64,000 bases of DNA, from contig NZ_CP029693.1 in the NCBI RefSeq assembly GCF_003228315.1, positions 4,994,501 to 5,058,500 on the forward strand, in the 5' to 3' direction. Made by a program: the position numbers and the translations under genes. Within the stretch, counting starts at the first letter, position 1; each line of letters starts with the position of its first letter. Below, in pieces: positions 25,504 through 37,214 of the stretch. The notes under the pieces are model-generated. The model had not been told where the DNA came from. It was given only the letters and a program-made list of their open reading frames with translations, and ran no database searches. Source of the DNA: Pseudomonas putida. GTDB lineage: Bacteria; Pseudomonadota; Gammaproteobacteria; Pseudomonadales; Pseudomonadaceae.

Positions 25504-26070
25504 ATGGCTGACGAACAGACAGTGGATACGCAAAACCCAGACGCCAACCAGGCGCCCGAGGCTTCGGGTGTAGACCTGGCGGCTCGTGTACAAGTGCTCG
25601 AAGAGCAACTGGCAGGCGCGCAGGATCAGGCTTTGCGTGTAGCCGCCGATCTGCAGAACGTCCGCCGTCGCGCCGAGCAGGATGTAGAAAAGGCTCACAA
25701 ATTCGCCCTGGAAAAATTCGCCGGCGACCTGCTGCCGATCATCGACAGCCTGGAGCGTGGTCTTGAGTTGTCCAGCGCGGATGACGAAACCATCCGTCCG
25801 ATGCGTGAAGGTATCGAGCTGACCCTGAAAATGTTCCAGGACACCCTGAAACGTTATCAGCTCGAAGCCATCGATCCGCACGGCGAACCGTTCAATGCCG
25901 TGAAGCATCAGGCAATGGCCATGCAGGAAAGTGCTGACGTCGAGCCGAACAGCGTGCTCAAGGTGTTCCAGAAGGGCTATGAGCTCAATGGTCGCCTGCT
26001 GCGCCCGGCGATGGTCGTGGTCAGCAAGGCTCCAGCGCCAGTTTCGCCTTCTATTGACGAGCAGGCTTGA
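25504..26070 (+). CDS. grpE: GrpE, nucleotide exchange factor of DnaK
   Basis: 188 residues. An acidic N-terminus and long helix (about 25-85) are followed by the four-helix and beta-wing domain with the signature DLLPIIDSLERGLEL and the C-terminal NGRLLRPAMVVVSK. GrpE dimers release ADP from DnaK in the refolding cycle. A strong sigma-32 promoter precedes it, and a second one overlaps its stop codon and drives dnaK. Confidence 0.97.
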   Translation: MADEQTVDTQNPDANQAPEASGVDLAARVQVLEEQLAGAQDQALRVAADLQNVRRRAEQDVEKAHKFALEKFAGDLLPIIDSLERGLELSSADDETIRPMREGIELTLKMFQDTLKRYQLEAIDPHGEPFNAVKHQAMAMQESADVEPNSVLKVFQKGYELNGRLLRPAMVVVSKAPAPVSPSIDEQA

Positions 26071-26093
26071 AATTAGCCGCAAGGCCCCCATTT
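26066..26093 (+). promoter_or_regulatory. Second sigma-32 promoter, for dnaK, overlapping the grpE stop
   Basis: CTTGAAA (26066-26072), 13-base spacer, CCCCATTT (26086-26093): an essentially perfect RpoH match. The grpE TGA lies inside the -35 element. It gives dnaK its own heat-shock start about 80 bases upstream. Confidence 0.88.
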
Positions 26094-26172
26094 AGAAGTC
26101 AAGCGTTTAAGTGCTACCGCAGATGGCCACAACCACTGCGGCAACCAAATCCAAAGTTTCGGGAGAGTGAAC

Positions 26173-28089
26173 ATGGGCAAAATTATCGGTATCGACCTGG
26201 GGACTACCAACTCCTGCGTCTCCGTGCTGGAAAACGGCACCGCCAAAGTTATTGAAAACGCCGAAGGCGCGCGTACTACGCCTTCGATCATTGCTTACGC
26301 CAACGATGGCGAAATCCTGGTTGGCCAGTCCGCCAAGCGTCAGGCAGTGACCAACCCGCATAACACCCTGTACGCGGTGAAGCGTCTGATTGGTCGTCGT
26401 TTCGAAGAAGACGTCGTACAGAAAGACATCCAGATGGTCCCTTACAAGATCGTCAAGGCTGACAACAACGATGCCTGGGTAGAAGTGAACGGCCAGAAAA
26501 TGGCTCCGCCACAAATCTCGGCTGAAATTCTGAAGAAAATGAAGAAGACCGCCGAAGACTACCTCGGCGAGCCAGTGACCGAAGCGGTAATCACCGTTCC
26601 GGCCTACTTCAACGACAGCCAGCGTCAAGCTACCAAAGACGCCGGCCGCATCGCGGGTCTGGACGTTAAACGTATCATCAACGAACCGACCGCAGCTGCT
26701 CTGGCTTACGGTATGGACAAGGCCAAGGGCGACCACACTGTGATCGTTTACGACCTGGGTGGCGGTACTTTCGACGTTTCCGTGATCGAAATCGCTGAAG
26801 TCGACGGTGAGCACCAGTTCGAAGTACTGGCGACCAACGGTGACACCTTCCTGGGTGGTGAAGACTTTGACATTCGTCTGATCGACTACCTCGTCGACGA
26901 ATTCAAGAAAGAAAGCGGCATGAACCTCAAGGGTGACCCGCTGGCAATGCAGCGTCTGAAAGAAGCCGCTGAAAAGGCCAAGATCGAGCTGTCTTCCGCT
27001 CAGTCGACCGACGTGAACCTGCCGTACATCACTGCAGACGCCACCGGTCCTAAGCACCTGAACGTGAAGATATCCCGCGCCAAGCTGGAAGCTCTGGTGG
27101 AAGACCTGGTTCAGCGCACCATCGAGCCTTGCCGCATCGCCATGAAAGATGCCGGTATTGACGCCGGCAAGATCAATGATGTGATCCTGGTTGGTGGTCA
27201 GACTCGTATGCCACTGGTTCAGAAGCTGGTGACCGAGTTCTTCGGTAAAGAGCCTCGCAAGGACGTGAACCCTGACGAAGCCGTTGCCGTGGGTGCTGCG
27301 ATTCAGGGCGCCGTTCTGGCGGGTGACGTGAAAGACGTTCTGCTGCTGGACGTGAGCCCGCTGACCCTGGGTATCGAAACCATGGGTGGCGTGATGACCG
27401 CGCTGATCGAGAAAAACACCACGATTCCTACCAAGAAATCGCAAGTGTTCTCGACTGCCGACGACAACCAGGGTGCCGTGACCATTCACGTGCTGCAGGG
27501 TGAGCGTAAGCAAGCGGCTCAGAACAAGTCCCTGGGCAAGTTCGACCTGGCCGAGATTCCACCAGCACCGCGTGGCGTGCCACAAATCGAAGTGACCTTC
27601 GACATCGACGCTAACGGCATTCTGCACGTAGGCGCCAAGGACAAGGCCACTGGCAAGACTCAGTCGATCGTGATCAAGGCCAACTCCGGTCTGTCCGACG
27701 AAGAGATCGAGCGCATGGTGCGTGATGCCGAGGCTAATGCCGAGGAAGACCGCAAGTTCGAAGAGCTGGCCGCTGCCCGTAACCAGGGTGATGCACTGGT
27801 TCACTCGACTCGCAAAATGGTCGCTGATGCTGGCGACAAGGTGAGCGCTGAAGAGAAGACTGCAATCGAGGCTGCTGTAGTTGCCCTGGAAGCCGCCGTA
27901 AAAGGCGACGACAAGGCTGCTATCGAAGCCAAGGTCGAAGAGCTGTCCAAGGTCTCCGCGCCAGTCGCTCAGAAGATGTACGCCGAGCAGGCTCAGCCGG
28001 CTGAAGGCGCTGCACCGCACGCTGAGTCGGCTGAAAAGGCAGATGACGTTGTCGATGCCGAGTTCGAAGAAGTCAAAGACCACAAGTAA
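26173..28089 (+). CDS. dnaK: DnaK, Hsp70 chaperone
   Basis: 638 residues from MGKIIGIDLGTTNSCVSVLE, with GGGAG upstream; a GTG two codons earlier is less likely. Actin-like ATPase domain (1-385) with VYDLGGGTFDVSVIEI, substrate-binding domain (about 390-505) with GIPQIEV-like PRGVPQIEVTFDIDANG, and helical lid with acidic end EFEEVKDHK. It refolds proteins with DnaJ and GrpE. The tail ends in the charged EEVKD-type motif normal for DnaK. Confidence 0.98.
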   Translation: MGKIIGIDLGTTNSCVSVLENGTAKVIENAEGARTTPSIIAYANDGEILVGQSAKRQAVTNPHNTLYAVKRLIGRRFEEDVVQKDIQMVPYKIVKADNNDAWVEVNGQKMAPPQISAEILKKMKKTAEDYLGEPVTEAVITVPAYFNDSQRQATKDAGRIAGLDVKRIINEPTAAALAYGMDKAKGDHTVIVYDLGGGTFDVSVIEIAEVDGEHQFEVLATNGDTFLGGEDFDIRLIDYLVDEFKKESGMNLKGDPLAMQRLKEAAEKAKIELSSAQSTDVNLPYITADATGPKHLNVKISRAKLEALVEDLVQRTIEPCRIAMKDAGIDAGKINDVILVGGQTRMPLVQKLVTEFFGKEPRKDVNPDEAVAVGAAIQGAVLAGDVKDVLLLDVSPLTLGIETMGGVMTALIEKNTTIPTKKSQVFSTADDNQGAVTIHVLQGERKQAAQNKSLGKFDLAEIPPAPRGVPQIEVTFDIDANGILHVGAKDKATGKTQSIVIKANSGLSDEEIERMVRDAEANAEEDRKFEELAAARNQGDALVHSTRKMVADAGDKVSAEEKTAIEAAVVALEAAVKGDDKAAIEAKVEELSKVSAPVAQKMYAEQAQPAEGAAPHAESAEKADDVVDAEFEEVKDHK

Positions 28090-28387
28090 GTTGTTGGTCG
28101 GCCGGTTGACTGCCTTTGGGCGGTGACTGGTAGGATGTCGCCGCGCGGGAGCCTGCTCCCGCGTTGGCGTGTCTGGAGTACACGAATTTTTACAGCATGC
28201 GACAACGCTCGGATGCTGATGGTATGGCCGGGAATGCTCCTGCTTTTCGCGCCGAAAATACCGCAATGAACCAAAGACCAGGATCGTTGAATCGACGTGA
28301 GTTGGGTCCGGGCCTGTATTGGGGCTCAACGAGTTTGGCGAAGCTCAGGAGAGGTTGGCCGAACGTCCTCAAGAGTGCAGAAGACAT
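28090..28387 (+). other. Long dnaK-dnaJ spacer with a strong stem
   Basis: 298 bases between dnaK and dnaJ without a credible gene. A perfect eight-base stem CGCGGGAG / CTCCCGCG (28144-28163, loop CCTG) lies near the start. It has no T-tract, so it could attenuate, process or protect the dnaK message. No clear sigma-32 promoter was seen for dnaJ. Confidence 0.6.
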
Positions 28388-29512
28388 ATGGCAAAGCGTG
28401 ACTATTACGAAGTATTGGGTGTTGAGCGAGGCTCAAGCGAGGCGGACCTGAAAAAGGCTTACCGTCGCCTGGCGATGAAGCACCACCCGGACCGTAATCC
28501 CGATGACAAGGCGTCGGAAGAGAAATTCAAGGAGGCCAACGAGGCCTACGAAGTGCTGTCCGATTCCAGCAAGCGTGCGGCCTACGATCAGTACGGTCAC
28601 GCTGGCGTCGACCCAAGTATGGGTGGCGGCGGTGCCGGCTTCGGCGGCCAGAACTTCTCCGACATCTTTGGCGATGTCTTCAGTGATTTCTTCGGTGGCG
28701 GTCGCGGTGGTTCCCGTGGAGGCGCTCAGCGCGGCAGCGATTTGCGTTACACCCTGGAACTGGATCTGGAAGAAGCGGTGCGCGGTACGACGGTGAATAT
28801 CCGCGTTCCAACATTGGTCAACTGCAAGCCTTGTGATGGTTCGGGTGCCAAGAAAGGCTCCTCGCCGGTCACTTGCCCGACTTGTGGCGGCATTGGCCAG
28901 GTACGCATGCAGCAGGGCTTCTTCTCGGTGCAGCAAACCTGCCCGCGTTGCCATGGCCAGGGCAAAATCATTTCCGATCCGTGCGACTCGTGCCACGGCG
29001 AAGGTCGTGTCGAAGAGTACAAGACTCTGTCGGTAAAAGTGCCGGCGGGTGTCGATACCGGAGACCGTATTCGTCTGTCGGGCGAGGGCGAGGCGGGTGC
29101 TCAAGGCGGCCCGACTGGCGACCTTTATGTCGTGATCAATGTGCGTGAGCACTCGATCTTCCAGCGTGACGGCAAACACCTGTTCTGCGAAGTGCCAATC
29201 AGCTTCGTTGATGCGGCGCTGGGTGGCGAGCTGGAGATTCCGACCCTCGATGGTCGGGTCAAGCTGAAGATTCCTGAGGGAACTCAGACCGGCAAGCAGT
29301 TCCGTGTGCGTGGCAAGGGTGTCGCGCCCGTGCGAGGTGGCGGTGCTGGTGATTTGATGTGCCGTGTCGCGGTCGAGACGCCGGTCAATCTGAGCCGCCG
29401 TCAGCGCGAAATGCTGGAAGAGTTCCGCAGTTCGCTGGCTGACGATAACAGTCATTCACCGAAAACCACGGGCTGGTTCGAAGGCGTGAAGCGCTTCTTC
29501 GGCGATTTGTAA
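28388..29512 (+). CDS. dnaJ: DnaJ, Hsp40 co-chaperone
   Basis: 374 residues from MAKRDYYEVLGVERGSSEAD. J-domain (1-70) has the HPD tripeptide in KHHPDRNPDDK. A Gly/Phe-rich linker (about 75-120) is followed by four CxxCxGxG zinc motifs (about 145-210) and the C-terminal substrate-binding domains. It stimulates DnaK ATPase and delivers clients. Followed ten bases later by dapB. Confidence 0.98.
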   Translation: MAKRDYYEVLGVERGSSEADLKKAYRRLAMKHHPDRNPDDKASEEKFKEANEAYEVLSDSSKRAAYDQYGHAGVDPSMGGGGAGFGGQNFSDIFGDVFSDFFGGGRGGSRGGAQRGSDLRYTLELDLEEAVRGTTVNIRVPTLVNCKPCDGSGAKKGSSPVTCPTCGGIGQVRMQQGFFSVQQTCPRCHGQGKIISDPCDSCHGEGRVEEYKTLSVKVPAGVDTGDRIRLSGEGEAGAQGGPTGDLYVVINVREHSIFQRDGKHLFCEVPISFVDAALGGELEIPTLDGRVKLKIPEGTQTGKQFRVRGKGVAPVRGGGAGDLMCRVAVETPVNLSRRQREMLEEFRSSLADDNSHSPKTTGWFEGVKRFFGDL

Positions 29513-29522
29513 GGAGGCAGGC

Positions 29523-30326
29523 ATGCGACGTATTGCTGTGATGGGCGCCGCCGGGCGCATGGGCAAGACCTTGATCGAAGCGGTGCATCAAGCGCCGGGT
29601 GCTGGTTTGACGGCGGCGGTTGATCGTCCTGACAGTACGCTGGTCGGTGCCGATGCCGGTGAGTTGGCGGCGCTGGGTCGTATCGGTGTGCCGCTGTCCG
29701 GTGATCTGGATCGAGTGGTTGACGAGTTCGACGTGCTGATCGATTTCACGCACCCGACAGTGACCCTGAAAAATCTCGCCTTCTGCCGCAAGCATGGCAA
29801 GGCAATGATTATCGGCACCACCGGTTTCAGTGTTGAAGAGAAGCAGTTGCTGGCGGAGGCGGGCAAGGATATTCCGATCGTCTTCGCGGCTAACTTCAGT
29901 GTCGGTGTGAACCTGTGTCTGAAGCTGCTCGACACTGCTGCTCGCGTGCTGGGCGATGATGTCGATATCGAAATCACTGAAGCTCACCACCGGCATAAAG
30001 TCGATGCGCCATCGGGTACGGCAGTGCGTATGGGTGAGGTGATTGCCGATGCGCTGGGTCGAGACCTGAAGAAGGTGGCGGTTTACGGTCGTGAGGGGCA
30101 GACCGGCGCCCGTGATCGCGAAACAATTGGCTTTGCCACTGTGCGTGCCGGTGACATTGTGGGTGATCACACTGTGTTGTTTGCTGCTGATGGCGAGCGC
30201 GTCGAGATCACTCACAAAGCCTCCAGTCGCATGACCTTCGCCAAGGGCGCGGTGCGTGCGGCGCTTTGGCTCGATGGACGTGTGCCTGGCCTGTACGACA
30301 TGCAAGACGTGCTCGACCTGCGTTAA
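29523..30326 (+). CDS. dapB: DapB, 4-hydroxy-tetrahydrodipicolinate reductase
   Basis: 267 residues. The N-terminal nucleotide-binding motif is VMGAAGRMGKTLIEAV, and the active-site segment is EAHHRHKVDAPSGTA (about 156-170). It reduces hydroxy-tetrahydrodipicolinate in lysine and meso-diaminopimelate synthesis, needed for peptidoglycan. The start is ten bases after dnaJ with AAGGAGG. A terminator-like stem follows. Confidence 0.97.
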   Translation: MRRIAVMGAAGRMGKTLIEAVHQAPGAGLTAAVDRPDSTLVGADAGELAALGRIGVPLSGDLDRVVDEFDVLIDFTHPTVTLKNLAFCRKHGKAMIIGTTGFSVEEKQLLAEAGKDIPIVFAANFSVGVNLCLKLLDTAARVLGDDVDIEITEAHHRHKVDAPSGTAVRMGEVIADALGRDLKKVAVYGREGQTGARDRETIGFATVRAGDIVGDHTVLFAADGERVEITHKASSRMTFAKGAVRAALWLDGRVPGLYDMQDVLDLR

Positions 30327-30339
30327 CATCTGCCTGAAA

Positions 30340-30371
30340 TCGGGCTCGAACCCGTGTTTGAGCCCGGTTTT
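30340..30371 (+). terminator. Terminator after dapB
   Basis: The stem CGGGCTC / GAGCCCG (30341-30366) is followed by GTTTTGC. It separates dapB from the carAB promoter region. Confidence 0.65.
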
Positions 30372-30501
30372 GCACTGCCAAGCGACGACCTGTCGCATTC
30401 TCCGGCCTTTCGGGCTCATTGGCGGTAGACCAAAAAACCATTTTTCTGTAAGCTACAGCTTTAGTGTGTCCACTAAAAGCGCGCAGAATAATTCAGTGAA
30501 G

Positions 30502-30540
30502 AAGCGGGGTGACGTGTCCATACGTCACTCCGCTTTTTTA
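30502..30540 (+). terminator. Terminator-like hairpin in the carA leader (possible attenuator)
   Basis: AAGCGGGGTGACGT pairs with ACGTCACTCCGCTT (one G-T pair, loop GTCCAT) and is followed by TTTTTTA. It lies 45 bases upstream of carA and after the likely promoter region near 30440-30470. Its position suggests control by premature termination. Confidence 0.65.
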
Positions 30541-30584
30541 CAACCTGCGATCGCCCTTTCAGGCTTTATTTACGGGAGGTCTTC

Positions 30585-31721
30585 TTGACTAAGCCAGCCA
30601 TACTCGCCCTTGCTGATGGCAGCATTTTTCGCGGCGAAGCCATTGGAGCCGACGGTCAGACCGTTGGTGAGGTCGTGTTCAACACCGCAATGACCGGCTA
30701 TCAGGAAATCCTTACCGATCCTTCCTACGCCCAACAGATCGTTACCCTGACTTACCCGCACATCGGCAACACCGGCACCACGCCGGAAGACGCCGAGTCG
30801 AACCGCGTATGGTCCGCTGGCCTGGTTATCCGTGACCTGCCACTGGTTGCGAGCAACTGGCGTAACACGATGTCCCTGTCCGACTACCTCAAGGCCAACA
30901 ATGTTGTAGCCATCGCCGGTATCGACACTCGCCGCCTGACGCGCATCCTGCGTGAAAAAGGCGCACAGAACGGCTGCATCATGGCCGGTGACAACATCTC
31001 CGAAGAAGCCGCCATCGCCGCAGCCCAGGGTTTCCCTGGCCTCAAGGGCATGGACCTGGCAAAAGTCGTCAGCACCAAGGACACCTACGAATGGCGTTCG
31101 ACGGTCTGGGATCTGAAGACCGACAGTCACGCGACCATTGAAGCTGCCGATCTGCCGTACCATGTCGTGGCCTACGACTACGGTGTCAAGGTGAACATCC
31201 TGCGCATGCTGGTCGAGCGCGGTTGCCGCGTGACCGTGGTGCCTGCGCAAACGCCGGCTGCCGATGTGTTGGCAATGAATCCGGATGGTGTGTTCCTGTC
31301 CAACGGCCCTGGTGATCCGGAGCCTTGCGACTATGCCATCCAGGCGATCAAGGACGTGCTGGAAACCGAAATCCCTGTATTCGGTATCTGCCTGGGTCAC
31401 CAACTGCTGGCCCTGGCCTCCGGCGCCAAGACCCTGAAGATGGGTCACGGCCACCACGGTGCCAACCACCCGGTCCAGGATCTGGATACCGGCGTTGTGA
31501 TGATCACCAGCCAGAACCACGGTTTTGCGGTGGACGAAGAAACCCTGCCAGCCAACGTTCGCGCGATCCACAAATCGCTGTTCGACGGCACCCTGCAAGG
31601 GATCGAGCGTACCGACAAGAGCGCCTTCAGCTTCCAGGGTCACCCTGAAGCCAGCCCTGGCCCGAACGACGTAGCGCCACTGTTTGATCGCTTCATCAAC
31701 GAGATGGCCAAGCGACGCTGA
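30585..31721 (+). CDS. carA: CarA, carbamoyl-phosphate synthase small subunit
   Basis: 378 residues. The start is TTG (TTGACTAAGCCAGCC) with GGGAGG nine bases upstream. The N-terminal CPSase domain is followed by the class I glutamine amidotransferase domain (about 190-375). Its nucleophile lies in FGICLGHQLLALA near residue 268, and the His-Glu pair is in FQGHPEASPGP. It supplies ammonia from glutamine to CarB for arginine and pyrimidine synthesis. Confidence 0.97.
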   Translation: MTKPAILALADGSIFRGEAIGADGQTVGEVVFNTAMTGYQEILTDPSYAQQIVTLTYPHIGNTGTTPEDAESNRVWSAGLVIRDLPLVASNWRNTMSLSDYLKANNVVAIAGIDTRRLTRILREKGAQNGCIMAGDNISEEAAIAAAQGFPGLKGMDLAKVVSTKDTYEWRSTVWDLKTDSHATIEAADLPYHVVAYDYGVKVNILRMLVERGCRVTVVPAQTPAADVLAMNPDGVFLSNGPGDPEPCDYAIQAIKDVLETEIPVFGICLGHQLLALASGAKTLKMGHGHHGANHPVQDLDTGVVMITSQNHGFAVDEETLPANVRAIHKSLFDGTLQGIERTDKSAFSFQGHPEASPGPNDVAPLFDRFINEMAKRR

Positions 31722-31839
31722 TCGCTCGCCCTGATGTAGCGAAGCTTGAGGGCGGTCCCGACACCGGCGGCCCCCTCAAGTCTTCAGAGATTGAACAAGA
31801 CGGCTTGCCGACTGACCTGCGGATTTGAGTGACAAACCC

Positions 31840-35057
<3,218 letters not shown>

Positions 35058-35061
<4 letters not shown>

Positions 35062-35540
35062 GCATAACGAAGTACCCAATGACTGTTCAGGGCGCTCGCG
35101 CCCTGGAAGAAGAACATGCTCACCTGACCAAAGTCGTACGTCCGAAGCTGAGCCAGGACATCGGTACGGCCCGTGAGTTGGGTGACTTGAAGGAAAACGC
35201 CGAATACCACGCCGCTCGTGAGCAGCAGGGTATGGTCGAGGCGCGGATTCGTGACATTGAAGGCCGCATGCAAAATGCTGTGGTCATCGATGTCACGACT
35301 ATTCCTCACACCGGAAAGGTGATTTTCGGTACGACTGTGGAGATCGCTAACGTCGAAACCGATGAAAGCGTGACCTACCAGATCGTTGGTGAGGACGAGG
35401 CTGACATCAAGCTCGGCAAGATCTCTGTCGGTTCGCCTATCGCCCGCGCCTTGATTGCCAAGGAAGAGGGTGATGTGGTTGCGGTCAAAACGCCAGGTGG
35501 CGTGATCGAGTATGAGATTGTCGAAGTTCGTCACATCTGA
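35058..35540 (+). CDS. greA: GreA, transcript cleavage factor
   Basis: 160 residues. The N-terminal coiled coil (about 8-75) has EEEHAHLTKVVRPKL and ENAEYHAAREQQGMVEARI, with acidic tip residues. The C-terminal FKBP-like domain has SVGSPIARALIAKEEGD. GreA inserts into the RNA polymerase secondary channel and triggers cleavage of backtracked RNA. It overlaps the carB stop (ATGA). Confidence 0.97.
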
Positions 35541-35568
35541 AGGTCGGCGCCCGCTTCGTGCGGGCGCC

Positions 35569-35973
35569 ATGCTTTGGCAACTGGCCCAGATGCTCTGGGT
35601 CGGCGGCTTGTGGTTGTTGCAACTCGGCTTGCAGCCGATGCTCGGGCGAATAGGCCTGGCGCCGCTGTTGGTCGACGAAATTGCATCGATTTTATACGCC
35701 ATGGCGGTAGGGATTGCCGCGGTGTGCGTGGTTCTTCAAGTTCTGGTGCTGATTCAGTTCGAAGGCGTCGCCAGTCTTTGGCGGGATATTCGCGGGCAAC
35801 TGCTATTGATGGCGCTGTATGCGTGTGCGATGTACTTCGCAATGCATATCGGCTGGCCGGAGGCGGGGCGTTGGCGGGTATTCAGCTACCTTGTGCTGGG
35901 CTTTTCAGGGCTGCTGCTGGTGTTGCAGTCGGTGCCGGGGTGGAGTGGCAGGGTGCGCGAAGCACACCCTTGA
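35569..35973 (+). CDS. Four-span inner-membrane protein of unknown function
   Basis: 134 residues if started at ATG 35569. An ATG at 35512 inside greA would give 153, and neither has a good ribosome-binding site. Four hydrophobic segments are visible, with the start MLWQLAQMLWVGGLWLLQLG. It resembles DUF4149-type membrane proteins found between greA and yhbY in Pseudomonas; this is recognition by position and overall appearance. Convergent with yhbY. Confidence 0.7.
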   Translation: MLWQLAQMLWVGGLWLLQLGLQPMLGRIGLAPLLVDEIASILYAMAVGIAAVCVVLQVLVLIQFEGVASLWRDIRGQLLLMALYACAMYFAMHIGWPEAGRWRVFSYLVLGFSGLLLVLQSVPGWSGRVREAHP

Positions 35974-35982
35974 CCCTTGCCA

Positions 35983-36291
35983 TCACTTGAAGCGATGGAC
36001 GTTCGACAGCTGTTTGTTGACGCTGAAATTCTTGCGGTAAATCAGTGCCATCTTGCCGATGACCTGAACCAGATCCGCCTTGCCGACTTTGCACAGCTCT
36101 GCAATGGATGCCAGGCGCGATTCGCGATCCAGGATGTTGAGCTTGATCTTGATCAGTTCGTGATCCGCCAATGCGCGTTCAAGTTCGGCTAACACACCTT
36201 CAGTCAAACCGTTGTCAGCCACAATCAAAACTGGTTTCAGATGGTGGCCAATGGATTTGTACTGTTTCTTCTGCTCTTGAGTGAGCGGCAT
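35983..36291 (-). CDS. yhbY: YhbY, CRM-domain ribosome assembly RNA-binding protein
   Basis: 102 residues comprising one CRM domain: LTQEQKKQYKSIGHHLKPVL at the N-terminus, the GLTEGVLAELERALADHELIK motif and the C-terminal IGKMALIYRKN. YhbY binds pre-50S ribosomal particles. It is divergent from rlmE, which also acts on the 50S subunit. Confidence 0.95.
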   Translation of the reverse strand: MPLTQEQKKQYKSIGHHLKPVLIVADNGLTEGVLAELERALADHELIKIKLNILDRESRLASIAELCKVGKADLVQVIGKMALIYRKNFSVNKQLSNVHRFK

Positions 36292-36392
36292 AATCTGACC
36301 CTTTCGTCTGGATTCTGTAAAATGGCGGCCATTTTACCCGAGGGCTCGCGGATCCGCCCAATTAATCACGACCCTTATCATCGAGGTGCCCA

Positions 36393-37022
36393 ATGGCGCG
36401 TTCCAAGACAAGCCTTGGTTGGCTGAAAAGACATGTCAACGACCCCTATGTGAAGCAGGCGCAGAAGGATGGCTACCGCTCGCGTGCGAGTTACAAACTT
36501 CTGGAGGTCCAGGAGAAATACAAGTTGATCCGTCCGGGCATGAGCGTTGTCGACCTCGGCGCGGCGCCTGGCGGTTGGTCGCAGGTCACTAGCCGGCTGA
36601 TTGGTGGTCAGGGGCGCCTGATCGCGTCGGATATCCTGGAGATGGACAGTATTCCGGACGTGACTTTCATTCAGGGAGACTTCACTCAGGACGAAGTGCT
36701 CGCCCGGATTCTTGAAGCGGTGGGTAATTCGCAGGTGGACCTTGTGATTTCCGATATGGCCCCCAATATGAGTGGTACGCCTGCCGTGGATATGCCAAAA
36801 GCCATGTTTCTTTGCGAATTGGCACTTGATCTGGCGGAGCGGATTCTCAAGCCGGGTGGTAATTTCCTGATCAAGATTTTTCAGGGCGAAGGGTTCGATA
36901 TTTACCTGAAGGACGCTCGTAAGAAATTCGACAAGGTCCAGATGATCAAGCCGGACTCTTCCCGTGACAGTTCCCGCGAGCAATACATGCTGGCCTGGGG
37001 CTATCGCGGTGGTAGCGAGTAA
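36393..37022 (+). CDS. rlmE: RlmE (FtsJ/RrmJ), 23S rRNA U2552 2'-O-methyltransferase
   Basis: 209 residues. The SAM site is VVDLGAAPGGWSQV (about 50-63). The catalytic K-D-K-E set is recognisable around RSRASYKLLE, ISDMAPNMSG, and GNFLIKIFQGEGF. It methylates the ribose of U2552 late in 50S assembly. The upstream gene is divergent yhbY. ftsH follows after 190 bases, as in E. coli. Confidence 0.97.
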   Translation: MARSKTSLGWLKRHVNDPYVKQAQKDGYRSRASYKLLEVQEKYKLIRPGMSVVDLGAAPGGWSQVTSRLIGGQGRLIASDILEMDSIPDVTFIQGDFTQDEVLARILEAVGNSQVDLVISDMAPNMSGTPAVDMPKAMFLCELALDLAERILKPGGNFLIKIFQGEGFDIYLKDARKKFDKVQMIKPDSSRDSSREQYMLAWGYRGGSE

Positions 37023-37214
37023 CACGAGTTTTTTTGCGGGGTGATAGGTTTTTCGTATTTCGCCCTGCGTGCATAAGCGAATATTGTGTAGAAAGTGTTT
37101 CACAAAGGGTTACAGACGGCGCCTGCCAGAGCTGTAGGTAATGTAGTAAGTTAGGCCGGTGAATATCATGCGAAGCGCGCGCCAGTAGCGGAGCTTGCTT
37201 CAGAGGGTAGTTAA

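Noticed and set aside
26107..28329. 740-codon minus-strand frame over dnaK
   Set aside because: Antisense to dnaK with low-complexity Val/His/Leu-rich composition; such frames opposite dnaK are a known artefact of codon usage.
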